From assembly GCF_008035925.1 (NCBI RefSeq), contig NZ_CP036264.1, positions 2,848,443 to 2,912,442 on the forward strand: DNA of 64,000 nt, read 5' to 3'. The position numbers and the translations under genes were made by a program. Below, piece by piece: positions 1 to 8,515 of the stretch. Position 1 is the stretch's first letter. Each line of letters opens with the position of its first letter. Source of the DNA: Stieleria maiorica. Lineage in GTDB: Bacteria; Planctomycetota; Planctomycetia; Pirellulales; Pirellulaceae. The notes beneath the pieces are model-generated. The model was not told where the DNA came from, did not search any database, and was given only the letters and a program-made list of their open reading frames with translations.

Positions 1-850
1 GCATCACCGTGCCCTGGCGCGGATTGACGCGTGGGGCACGGATGTGAACGGTGGGTTCATCGACTTCCACTTCACTGGTCTGCAAGCGTTCCAATTGCTT
101 GGCCTTGCTGCGCGCCTGGCTGGCGGTGGACGCGTTGGCCCGATTTTTTTCGATGAAGCGTTGCAGTTGTTTTTGTTTGGCGATGACGGTCGCGTTGACG
201 CGGCGATCGTGCTCACGACGTTCTTCGCGGAACTCCAGAAACCGGTCGATCTTGCCGGGATACATCGTCAGCTTGCCGCGCGAAAGCTCCAACGTTTGCG
301 AGCAGGTCGCTTTCAAAAACGCGCGATCGTGGCTGACGATCAAGGCCGCTTTGTTGAACGTCCGTAGAAAGTGCTCCAACAGAATCTGGGTTCGAAGGTC
401 CAGGAAGTTGGTCGGTTCGTCCAGCATCAACAGGTTGGGGTCGTTCAACAGCAGCGCCGCCAATTTGACCCGTGTCTGCCACCCCCCGGAAAGCGATTTC
501 ACGGGACCATTAAGGTAGTCCCCCTTGAGTTCGAATTGGCCGGCGACTTCACCGCAGCGCCAATCGGGTTGGCCGCTTTCCCGCATCAAGAAATCCAACG
601 CCGACTCGCCCGGTTGAAACGGATCGTGCTGGCGGAGGTATCCGATCCGCAACGAGGGATGGTGGATGACCTCGCCCTGTTCGAGTTCTTCATCGCCGAG
701 GATCGCTCGCAAGAACGTGCTTTTCCCGGCACCATTGCGGCCGATGAAGCCGACTTTTACGTCGTCGACCAGGGAAACGTCGGCACCATCGAGTAGGACT
801 TGGTCGCCGAATCGCTTATGGGCATTTCGGACTTGAATCAATACGGCCAT
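1..850 (-). CDS. ABC-F family ATP-binding protein (3' end cut by window edge)
   Basis: Reading the minus strand from the ATG at 850 gives an open frame of about 283 residues that runs off the left edge. It contains a Walker A (GRNGAGKS), the ABC signature (SLSGGW) and a Walker B with the ABC-F style tail (MLDEPTNFLD), followed by a basic, helical linker rich in Lys, Arg and Gln that normally joins the two ATPase halves of ABC-F proteins. There are no membrane segments. Family knowledge: ABC-F proteins act on the ribosome (Uup/EttA/antibiotic resistance types) rather than in transport. The second ATPase half must lie outside the window, so the subfamily cannot be decided. It lies downstream of the proton-channel gene on the same strand with a gap of about 200 bp. 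Confidence 0.9.
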   Translation of the reverse strand, partial: MAVLIQVRNAHKRFGDQVLLDGADVSLVDDVKVGFIGRNGAGKSTFLRAILGDEELEQGEVIHHPSLRIGYLRQHDPFQPGESALDFLMRESGQPDWRCGEVAGQFELKGDYLNGPVKSLSGGWQTRVKLAALLLNDPNLLMLDEPTNFLDLRTQILLEHFLRTFNKAALIVSHDRAFLKATCSQTLELSRGKLTMYPGKIDRFLEFREERREHDRRVNATVIAKQKQLQRFIEKNRANASTASQARSKAKQLERLQTSEVEVDEPTVHIRAPRVNPRQGTVM

Positions 851-939
851 ACCGGCGGACAAACGGGGGGTAAGGGGATGAGGACGAAACGCCGTTGAGG
901 GTACCAAGCCGATGCGGAATCGTCGACACGTCAGGATCA

Positions 940-1036
940 AATGCCAGCCCGTCGCGTGAGCAAGGGGTTCGTGGTGGGGCAGGAATTGATTGCGGGGTTG
1001 AACCCGGGCCGCTCGCTGACGCTTCCCGCTGGCAGG
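940..1036. repeat. Degenerate family G palindromic repeat
   Basis: Two arms, GCCAGCCCGTCGCGTGAGC and, about 60 bp later, a diverged inverted arm (CGCTCGCTGACGCTTCCCGC then TGGCA), resemble the perfect hairpin at 52161-52220. The copy is decayed and sits between the ABC-F and ExbB-like genes, where it could act as an intercistronic or terminator-like structure. Confidence 0.45.
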
Positions 1037-1052
1037 ATGGCCGCATCGCGGT

Positions 1053-1781
1053 TCAGGATCGCTTGGGGGCGGCGACGGTTTTTGCCGGGCGGCGTTTGAT
1101 CGGGGCCAGGGCATGTTGGACTTGGAACGCGACGTCCGCGATCAGCGTGTCCACGCGGTTGCGGCTGACCGCATAGGCCGCCAGCGCGGGGATCGCCACC
1201 ACCAGACCACCGACCGTGGTGACCAGCGCCTGATAGATCCCTTCGGCCAAGTCACCCGCACCGGCCGCACCGCGAGTCGTGGCAACTTGTTGGAAGGCGA
1301 AAATCATCCCGGTCACGGTTCCCAACAGCCCGACCATCGGCGCGATGTTGCCGATCACGCTCAGGTACTCGATCCGCCGCATCATCCGCGCCGACTGTTC
1401 GGCCAGTGCATCTTCGACGGCTTTTTCCACACCCTGCCAGCCGTAGTCGACTTCCGCGATCCCCGACAGCAACACCACGCTCAGCACGCTCGGTTCACGC
1501 CGACAGGCCGCGTCGGCTTCCGGCAGCCTGCCGGTCAGCAACGCTTGCCGCACCGTTTCACTCAAGCCTTCCGGCAGGACCTCTCCACGGCGGAGCGTCA
1601 TGATTTGGTCAAACACCAGGTAGGCCGCGAGGAAGCTGAGTGAAAGCAGGACCACCAGGATGACGGCACCCACGATCCCGCCGCTGAGCACGATGTCCAG
1701 CAAACCGGTGCTTTCGGCCGCCGCGTCGACATCCCCCTGGGCCAGCAACACATCAAACGGAACGAGCAATCCTTGCGGCAT
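1053..1781 (-). CDS. MotA/TolQ/ExbB-type proton channel protein
   Basis: 242 residues. The protein has an N-terminal hydrophobic helix (about residues 30-57), a cytoplasmic loop with acidic and basic residues, and two further membrane helices (about 145-168 and 190-208) carrying the typical GLLGTVTGMI and TTVGGLVVAIPALAAY segments of the ExbB/TolQ/MotA family. Family role: the inner-membrane stator of an energy-coupling complex that uses the proton motive force to energise outer-membrane or periplasmic work. The usual partner, ExbD/TolR, is not beside it: the downstream gene is an ABC-F ATPase and upstream is a repeat-rich gap. The ATG at 1781 is the only well-placed start. The tail is rich in Lys, Arg and Pro. 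Confidence 0.85.
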   Translation of the reverse strand: MPQGLLVPFDVLLAQGDVDAAAESTGLLDIVLSGGIVGAVILVVLLSLSFLAAYLVFDQIMTLRRGEVLPEGLSETVRQALLTGRLPEADAACRREPSVLSVVLLSGIAEVDYGWQGVEKAVEDALAEQSARMMRRIEYLSVIGNIAPMVGLLGTVTGMIFAFQQVATTRGAAGAGDLAEGIYQALVTTVGGLVVAIPALAAYAVSRNRVDTLIADVAFQVQHALAPIKRRPAKTVAAPKRS

Positions 1782-2077
1782 GGTTAGGTCGTGGATGAGT
1801 GTTGATGGAGCGGTGACCGTTGGGGGCGATAGTGTACCAGTTCATCGCCGACGCGAAACTCTTGCTTGTTGCCCTCCTGGCAGCCCCGTGCAAACCTCCC
1901 GCCGACCCTCGTTCCAAGGCTCCCGCCTTGGAACGCAATGCAGGTGTGGTTCCTGCCACACAAACCGCGTGCAACGCGAGGCGGAGCCTCCGCGAAATGT
2001 GTTCCCAGGCGGAGCCCGGGAACAAAGGCCTGGAGCCGGGAGCAAGGGCCTGGAGCCGGGAGCAAGGGCAACAAGAC
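1782..2077. repeat. Repeat-filled gap: family A element plus a 20-bp tandem duplication
   Basis: Positions 1911-2028 hold a full family A unit: a GTTCCAAGG hairpin arm, a CCTGCCACACAAACCGCG core, and a second arm starting GTTCCCAGGCGGAGCC. At 2030-2069 the 20-mer beginning CTGGAGCCGGG is present twice in tandem. No gene is visible in this gap. It separates the ExbB-like gene from the end of the kinase/GTPase operon, all on the minus strand. Confidence 0.8.
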
Positions 2078-3931
2078 CTAACACCGACCCGCGGAGACCA
2101 GGAATTCTGCGTCGGTCAGCAACGGGTCGTCCCAGCGCAGACGCAGCACTCGATCGTGCTGCAATTGGGCGATCGCTTCCTCGTGGCCGCGGCGAATGGC
2201 TTGCTGGGCGCGCCCGGTGCGACCGTTGGACTGGGCACTCGAGAGCGCGACCATCGCAAAGATCGCGGTCGGCAAAAGTGACAGCACCAAACTGGTGATC
2301 ACCATCGCGAACTCCGGCTTGGGAAAGTGTTCCAGCGGATGTCGTTCACCCGAAGCGTCGGTCGCCGAAACGTGCAGCAACGTTTCGTAACTCGCTTTCA
2401 GATATTCGCCGTACAGCGCGACGAAGGGGCCGGCCATCAACGCCCAAAAGATCAAGGTTCCGATGATGGCCATGCTGGTGGCGGTCGACGGAGCGACGGA
2501 GTTCTCCTCGACCGCGTCTTCGAAGATCTTGTGAGACCGTTCCTGCAACGCGTCGATGCCGGCCAATGACGCGACGTGCTGTGTTTCCGAGCGTGACGAA
2601 ACACGCCAATCGCCAGCGGCGAGCGATCCCGCACCGTCTTCCTGGTCGTGACGCTGCAACAGCGCCAACTCTTCACGAAACTGCGCCGCCAGCGGTCCCA
2701 AGCGATCGGTCACGGCGGCGGCGCTGCGGCGCTGCAGTCCGTCGCGGAGTTCGTCGTTGGCGTTGCGATCGGAGGTCAAGCTTCGCGTCGATGTCCAGAT
2801 CGTGCTGACCAGGGACGGCAGCGAACCGGACAACGACAACAGCACGCGATCCCAGGCCCCGTGGGTCAAGTTCAACACGCCCAGGATGGAACGATAGGGA
2901 AACCAAATCGCGCCGGTCGACGTCAACAGTTTTAGACGCAAACGACTTCGCACGGCGGCTTGCATCGGTCCGTCGGGGCCGACGAGCGTCTGTGCGACTT
3001 CGCCGGGCAACTTCGTCGCTTCGTCGTTCAGCCGGCCGACCGCGCGCGTCAATCCGGGCAATTCATCGGCCAACAGCGCGCTCAATGCGGATCGGAAACG
3101 GCCGTCCAGCGCGGCCAGGCGTGTCGATTTGCGTCGATCGCTGTCGGGGTTGTTTTCCAACTCGATTTGCAATTGGCGGAGCAACTGGCCGGCCGCCTGA
3201 GCGCCGATCTGTTCTTCGTTTTGGCCGCTGAGTTCAAAATCGTTGACCTGGATCGGTCGGGCGATGATGCTTTCGGGCGCCGCGGCACGCAGGTTTGCCA
3301 GGAAGGCATCGATGTCGGTATGCAAGGCCGCGTCGTCGGCGCCGATCGTGTTGATCACGGGAATGACGATCGTGCCTTCGCTTGCCACGGCAAGTGCTGA
3401 CGGCGTCTGCCCGCGGATCTGATCGCGGCGGACGACCAAGACGATGGCCGAAGCCAGCGAGAGCGCCCGTCGGGCGACGTCGGCAATTCCAGCTCGGTTG
3501 TCCGTCGCCCCAGGTGCGTCGACCAACATGTACGGCGTGCCGATCGGTTCCATGTCCGCGGTGGAAACCCGAATGAAGCGTTCGAACCGCGGATCCAAGT
3601 CGACCGGCGGGTGCGGACCGACCCAAACCAGATCCTCGGTCGCCTGGTCGGCATTGTTGCCGCTGCGGATCGACGCGGCCGAGGGCGAGCGGCGAATCAA
3701 TTGACGAATCAACCAAGACTTGCCTTGCCCGGTCGCGCCGACGACGGCCAGGACCAGGGCACCGGCGGCACGGTCCTGTGAAAGCAATTGCCGCGCCCGG
3801 GCGTGTTCATCGCACAGGGCTCGGACGGCACGCCCCGTTTCGCTGTCGCCCAAGACCGAAGCCCCGGCGCGACGAACCCGATTCAAGAATTCGTCGTCAG
3901 GGGGGACGGATGCTTCAGAGGATTCATGCAT
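2078..3931 (-). CDS. Dynamin-like membrane GTPase (second of a pair)
   Basis: 617 residues. A P-loop GATGQGKS is at 65-72, a G3-like DAPG at 138-141 and a G4-like NTIGAD at 194-199. A long helical middle region follows. Two C-terminal membrane helices (about 485-507 and 541-564) are separated by a short polar loop, then a charged tail. The order GTPase, helical stalk, paired C-terminal helices is that of bacterial dynamin-like or mitofusin-like proteins, but the sequence is remote from any member I recognise. Its start overlaps the end of the upstream GTPase by 8 bp, so translation is likely coupled and the two proteins probably act together at the inner membrane. Function unknown; membrane remodelling or stress response is inference only. 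Confidence 0.75.
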   Translation of the reverse strand: MHESSEASVPPDDEFLNRVRRAGASVLGDSETGRAVRALCDEHARARQLLSQDRAAGALVLAVVGATGQGKSWLIRQLIRRSPSAASIRSGNNADQATEDLVWVGPHPPVDLDPRFERFIRVSTADMEPIGTPYMLVDAPGATDNRAGIADVARRALSLASAIVLVVRRDQIRGQTPSALAVASEGTIVIPVINTIGADDAALHTDIDAFLANLRAAAPESIIARPIQVNDFELSGQNEEQIGAQAAGQLLRQLQIELENNPDSDRRKSTRLAALDGRFRSALSALLADELPGLTRAVGRLNDEATKLPGEVAQTLVGPDGPMQAAVRSRLRLKLLTSTGAIWFPYRSILGVLNLTHGAWDRVLLSLSGSLPSLVSTIWTSTRSLTSDRNANDELRDGLQRRSAAAVTDRLGPLAAQFREELALLQRHDQEDGAGSLAAGDWRVSSRSETQHVASLAGIDALQERSHKIFEDAVEENSVAPSTATSMAIIGTLIFWALMAGPFVALYGEYLKASYETLLHVSATDASGERHPLEHFPKPEFAMVITSLVLSLLPTAIFAMVALSSAQSNGRTGRAQQAIRRGHEEAIAQLQHDRVLRLRWDDPLLTDAEFLVSAGRC

Positions 3932-6050
3932 GTTTGGACTCGCGGGGCAGGATCCCGTTTAATTCTTGACGAAAGGTGCTGTTCATACGATAGACCGCGA
4001 GCGTCGCCCTTGCCCGGCCGTCGGAGGCGACCTTGACATTGGGCGTGGGGAACAACACGTTGGATTGCTTGATCCGGATCGACGGCAAGGGGGTGCCGGG
4101 ATCGATGCCGATTTGGTGGCACAGCAAGACATAAAACATCGACATCTGTTCGACGGCGGCCTGGGTGCTGAGCGTCTGGGCGGTCTTTCCGCCGGCCCAG
4201 TAGGCGGAAAAGGCGGTCAGCCCGGCGGCGGCCAGCAATTCGACAATCGACGCGTTGGCCACCAAGACCGTCGCCCCGAAATCGACCGGCAACATCAAGA
4301 CGCTTCCGAACGCGGCCAGCATCGCCGCCAGTGGCGTCAGCCCGAAGGCCAGCTTTTTATGACGCGGGATCTGCCGCCACATCTCTTCGGCGACGTTGCG
4401 CAATTGTTCGCTATCGAACACGACGCGATCGTTTTCTTCAAAGCTGCGTAAGACATCGTGCATCGCTTGGTTCCACGCCGCACCGTCGACCGGATCGTTC
4501 TGGCCGTCGAACCAGTGCGGCAGGGTCAGTGCGGCGCCGAAACGACGCAGCGAGATCTCCAGCTCTTCGGGACTGACGAGCTGGCCGACCTTCTTCGCCT
4601 TGAACTTTTCCTTGATCGATTCGGCGTACCGTTCTGCCATCGCAGTCGGCACGTACTGTTTGAACAGGTCGGTCGCCGCTTTGGTGCGGCCTTGGATGAA
4701 GGTGTTGATCCGCACGCCCCAGCGAGCATACCAGGGGGCGGCGTCACAAAACGCATCGGCCAATTGACGCACGATGCGTTCGCTTTGGTGCATCCGAACC
4801 TCCGTGATCGCCCCGCCGGTCGTCTGTTTGGTAAACAGGTTGATCGTCGTGTCAAGCAATGTTTGACGCGCCCGCAAGGTCAGCCGAAGCGACTTTTCCG
4901 CGTCCTCTTCGACTGCCGACAACCCGCGGTTCCAGACCGCGCGACGCAGTGCGGCGTGACGCCCCAACAAAAAACGGTCCGATGATTCGGGACGATCAAG
5001 TTCACGTGTTAGGTGGGTTAACAATCGGTCACAATTGATTTCCGCGGGCGGGTTCTCGTCGGCTTGGGGCGAGAGTGAAAAGAAGATCGGGAGCGGATCT
5101 TCGTCGCTGTTCTCGATCACGAACTCCTGGTCCCCGTCCTTGGCCGACTTCGGTATGAACGGTTCACTTTTGGGCAGTTCAAAATCATAAGCCCCGTAGA
5201 CGCGTTCGACACCATACTTGCTCGCCTGAGGTTCAAATGATTCCAGAACGTCTTCGGGCGATTGACCGGGACGGATCTTGTTGACGGCCAACAAACGAGG
5301 AATGCCCGGCATCAGATCGGAGATCGTTTGCAGGATGTCCCCGAGTGAACGATCGCGGGCCATGCTGGGGGTGGAAACGACCAGAAACGCGCTGCAGAAC
5401 GTCGATGCCTTGCCCAGCAATTCACGCCGCCGCTCGGGCGAACCGACTCCGAACACTTCGTCGGAAACGATGTCGGGGCAATCCAACAACCCGATCCCCA
5501 GGTCATCCAACGCCGGGTCGGTCGCGACCAGGGGCACGCCCAGCGCGTCGACGCCGCCGCTGCGATTGTTGTATTGCTCATGCGCCTCTTCGGGCATTTC
5601 CGCCAGCAGCTCGGGCGGGTGTCCGACGGCATCGCCGAAATCATCGAGCAATAACTGCCACAGGTCGGGCTCGTCACGCCATTTTTGAGGCAGCCAGAGG
5701 ACGAACCGGTGGGTGCCTTGACGGTTGGCGACCCCACGCAGCGTACGACGACGCCCGTGCCGGCTGAGCAAGGCGGCGACCAGGCTGGTTTTTCCGCTGT
5801 TGAGCATGCCGGCGACGGCCAACGTCGGGTACTCGGCCAATCGGGCACCGTGAAACACCTGACGCCCCAGCGAAACCACATCGCCGGCCAAATTCGGCTC
5901 AATGCGACGCAGCGCCGAGAGGAAACTTTCGTTTCCGGGATCGGGGTAAAGACGCTCGACGGCGGCTCGACGATCATCGTCTTCGAGTAACGCTTTCAGC
6001 CGTGGCCAGTCGACCTGGGGCGGGGATTTTCGTCGTTTGTGACCAAACAT
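3924..6050 (-). CDS. Dynamin-like membrane GTPase (first of a pair), with altered G motifs
   Basis: 708 residues. A clear P-loop GMLNSGKT is at 81-88, in the middle of a predicted GTPase fold. The G3 site reads DCPD (190-193) where DxxG is expected, and the G4 site reads NKIR (257-260) where NKxD is expected, so nucleotide specificity may differ from classical GTPases. A helical region leads to two hydrophobic helices near 567-589 and 594-620 and a soluble tail of about 90 residues. The gene begins 9 bp after the kinase stop and ends overlapping the next GTPase, so all three form one transcriptional unit. Paired dynamin-like genes are known in bacteria (for example DynA/DynB and LeoA neighbours), but I know of no described trio with a kinase. 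Confidence 0.72.
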   Translation of the reverse strand: MFGHKRRKSPPQVDWPRLKALLEDDDRRAAVERLYPDPGNESFLSALRRIEPNLAGDVVSLGRQVFHGARLAEYPTLAVAGMLNSGKTSLVAALLSRHGRRRTLRGVANRQGTHRFVLWLPQKWRDEPDLWQLLLDDFGDAVGHPPELLAEMPEEAHEQYNNRSGGVDALGVPLVATDPALDDLGIGLLDCPDIVSDEVFGVGSPERRRELLGKASTFCSAFLVVSTPSMARDRSLGDILQTISDLMPGIPRLLAVNKIRPGQSPEDVLESFEPQASKYGVERVYGAYDFELPKSEPFIPKSAKDGDQEFVIENSDEDPLPIFFSLSPQADENPPAEINCDRLLTHLTRELDRPESSDRFLLGRHAALRRAVWNRGLSAVEEDAEKSLRLTLRARQTLLDTTINLFTKQTTGGAITEVRMHQSERIVRQLADAFCDAAPWYARWGVRINTFIQGRTKAATDLFKQYVPTAMAERYAESIKEKFKAKKVGQLVSPEELEISLRRFGAALTLPHWFDGQNDPVDGAAWNQAMHDVLRSFEENDRVVFDSEQLRNVAEEMWRQIPRHKKLAFGLTPLAAMLAAFGSVLMLPVDFGATVLVANASIVELLAAAGLTAFSAYWAGGKTAQTLSTQAAVEQMSMFYVLLCHQIGIDPGTPLPSIRIKQSNVLFPTPNVKVASDGRARATLAVYRMNSTFRQELNGILPRESKHA

Positions 6051-6059
6051 ATCCGGTGT

Positions 6060-8312
6060 TCAGTTCGCCGTTGATTGAGCCAGTGGGCTGGCCCCTGGAC
6101 TGGCCGCTGGACGTTTTTCGTTCACGGCGGTGTCACCTTGGGTGCCGTCGGCCGAGGGATTCTCTTCGCTGAGCTCAAAATCGTCCAGATAGGGCCCGTC
6201 GAAGATCTCGCGCCACCATAAAGCAGCGTCCGCTTGCGTCCAATGGGGACTGTCGGCACACGCCAGCAGCTCCCCGGCCAGTTGTTGTGCCGACTGCGGT
6301 CGTTTTGCCGGGTTCAAACGCAAACACCGCAGCAAGATCTTTTGAAGGTCCTTGGCCAGCGGGACGCCGACACGTCGCTCCGGCGGTTCCGGTTCCTGGT
6401 GCAGTTTCTTGGCGCAAATGTCGGTCGCCGATTCGCCTTCCAGCGGTGCCGAGCCGCACAGCAGCGTGTAACCCACCGCACCGATCGAATAGATGTCGCT
6501 CAAGACGTCGGCCGAGGCCGCATCACGAATCGACTCGGGCGACATGAACAGTGGCGTGCCGGTCAGCGAATCGACGCGCGTCAACTGGACCGAATCATGA
6601 TCGATTTGTTTGGCCAATCCGAAGTCCAACACCTTAATCAAATCATGGATCCCGCTCCGCGAGGTCAACAGAATGTTTGCCGGTTTGATGTCGCGGTGGA
6701 TCATCCCCGCCAAATGAGCTTCCGAGATCGATCCGCAGATCTGCAATAACAAATAGATCACGCGTTCGGCCGGTTGACGTCCGTAATAGTCGACCAGCTG
6801 TTCCAGCGAGATCCCTTCGACATACTCCATCACATAAAAAAAGGTGCCTTCATCGGTGCGGCCGAAATCATAGATCTCGACGGTGTTGGGATGCTTCAAC
6901 CGTGCCGACAACTGAACTTCACGCTGGAACCGGGCCAGTGATCGCTCGGTCGCGTCGGCGTTTTCGAGGACTTTGATGGCGACTTTGCGGTCCAGCAATC
7001 CGTGCGTGCCCAGATAGACCGTGCCCATCCCGCCGCGGCCGATCCGCTGATGCAAATCGTATTGTCCCAAACGCCGTTTCAACGCCTCGACGCGACGGGT
7101 GTTGATTTCGCGTGGGCGTGTGATCCAGGCAAGCGCCAACAGAACCGCCGCGGCGATCAACGCGGCACCGAAAAGTGCCAGGAACGAATTGCGAATGATT
7201 TGCAGCGACGCAAACGCTTCGTCGACATCCAATTCGCTGGCGATCCCGAAATCGTATTCCGAAAGCCACGTCCACGCGCCAACCACGGGAACGCCCCGAT
7301 ACCCGTTGTAACCGACGACGTTCGAACCGGCCCCGCCACGCGTGGCGTTGTCGGCCATCTGCGTCATCGGCCACGTCGTCGGTTCGCCCGGCACGTTGAC
7401 CTGTTTGAGAAGATTGACGCCGGGGTCGCGGACATGAATCTTCAGCGGACTCGTTTCCCCGGGCGCGAGCAACCCCACTTGGGACAGCTGGGATTCGAAT
7501 CGGCTGCTCGAAATCATCACCGCCTGCCGATCAAAGGCATAGGTCTCGCCGCTGTTTCCCAATTGAGCCACCGACAGAATCTTGCTGAACTGCTTGGATG
7601 GATCGATCATCAACGACAAGAAACCGCCGGTCCGAAGGTCGTGGCGCAGTGGAGCGATCGCGCACATGACCGCAATTTTCTCCGCACCGTTTTCCTGGTT
7701 GCCGACCTGGCGTGTCGCGATTTCGAAAGGGCGTGTCACAGAGGCTTTTCCGGACGTCAAACGCTCAAACAGTTCTTTACCAAACGGAATCGCGCTGCCA
7801 TTGAAGCGATCATCGCTTGAATCCAGTACTCCGCCCAACGGATCGATGATCGCCCAACCCAAGTAACCGGCGTCGCTCAATCGCGCCGTCAGATCCCGCA
7901 AGTACTCGGATTGGTGCGATGGCATCTCCTGGGCATCTTCGGAGTCTCGTTCCAGAATCCCGATCGCGATCGAACGCAAACTTTCTTCGGCGGCATACTG
8001 TTTGGCCGTTTCTCGCTGGTCGGCCAGCCACAACTGAAGCGCGTTGATGTTGGCCGCCAGCACCGTTTCGAGCGAATTGCGAATACTGCCTCGCACACGC
8101 TCTCGCACCAACCAACCCACATACAGCGTCACGCCCAACAACACGGCGACGACCAGAGAGGCGATCAGTGGCGACAAAGGCCCGACCGGAGCTTGGCGAA
8201 CCACACTCAGAATCGTCGATTGCCCCAGCCCGCGCGGCGCGCGTGGCGACTCGTCGAGTGTTTTCCACTGTGAACGCGTTGGCGGATTGCGGCTGGTATC
8301 GTCTCGGGGCAT
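6060..8312 (-). CDS. Transmembrane Ser/Thr protein kinase with extracytoplasmic sensor region
   Basis: 750 residues. Membrane helix 1 is at about 48-68, an extracytoplasmic region of about 300 residues follows (dCache/PAS-like in size and position, not proven), then helix 2 at about 376-397. A complete Hanks-type kinase domain spans about 418-683: GRGGMGTVYLG glycine loop, VAIKVL lysine, HRDIKPANIL catalytic loop (HRD at 539-541), DFGLAK (563-565) and SPE in place of APE. All catalytic residues are present, so it should be active. The C-terminal 60 residues are acidic and disordered. It is the first gene of an operon with two membrane GTPases, which are the obvious candidate substrates. This orientation, sensor outside and kinase inside, suggests control of the GTPases by an envelope signal. 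Confidence 0.88.
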   Translation of the reverse strand: MPRDDTSRNPPTRSQWKTLDESPRAPRGLGQSTILSVVRQAPVGPLSPLIASLVVAVLLGVTLYVGWLVRERVRGSIRNSLETVLAANINALQLWLADQRETAKQYAAEESLRSIAIGILERDSEDAQEMPSHQSEYLRDLTARLSDAGYLGWAIIDPLGGVLDSSDDRFNGSAIPFGKELFERLTSGKASVTRPFEIATRQVGNQENGAEKIAVMCAIAPLRHDLRTGGFLSLMIDPSKQFSKILSVAQLGNSGETYAFDRQAVMISSSRFESQLSQVGLLAPGETSPLKIHVRDPGVNLLKQVNVPGEPTTWPMTQMADNATRGGAGSNVVGYNGYRGVPVVGAWTWLSEYDFGIASELDVDEAFASLQIIRNSFLALFGAALIAAAVLLALAWITRPREINTRRVEALKRRLGQYDLHQRIGRGGMGTVYLGTHGLLDRKVAIKVLENADATERSLARFQREVQLSARLKHPNTVEIYDFGRTDEGTFFYVMEYVEGISLEQLVDYYGRQPAERVIYLLLQICGSISEAHLAGMIHRDIKPANILLTSRSGIHDLIKVLDFGLAKQIDHDSVQLTRVDSLTGTPLFMSPESIRDAASADVLSDIYSIGAVGYTLLCGSAPLEGESATDICAKKLHQEPEPPERRVGVPLAKDLQKILLRCLRLNPAKRPQSAQQLAGELLACADSPHWTQADAALWWREIFDGPYLDDFELSEENPSADGTQGDTAVNEKRPAASPGASPLAQSTAN

Positions 8313-8360
8313 GGTCCCAGTATACGAAGACGCCGAGACCGCGCGAGCCGCCGGCTGGTG

Positions 8361-8456
8361 GTGGAAGCCGCGAACGGCGTTCGGCGGTCGCTCCCGGCGA
8401 CACCCTTTCTCGGCGACACCGCCGAGAGCGAAACTCTTGGCGAGTTCCGCTACAAT
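8361..8456. repeat. Family D palindromic element upstream of a sulfatase
   Basis: A left arm (GGAAGCCGCGAACGGCGTTC) and a right arm ending in CTCTTGGCGAGTTCCGCTAC define a degenerate inverted repeat. The inner stem AACTC/GAGTT closes a TTGGC loop. The right end lies 60 bp before the sulfatase ATG, and the next bases (TACAAT) resemble a -10 box. It also lies in the divergent region between the kinase operon and the sulfatase. Confidence 0.6.
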
Positions 8457-8515
8457 GGGGACGCAATACCAACAGGATCCTCAAGCCCTACTTCCCCGAT
8501 TCCCCAACCGCATCC

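Noticed and set aside
8168-8515. Upstream extension of the first sulfatase
   Set aside because: It overlaps the divergent kinase gene and a repeat, and hides the signal peptide.
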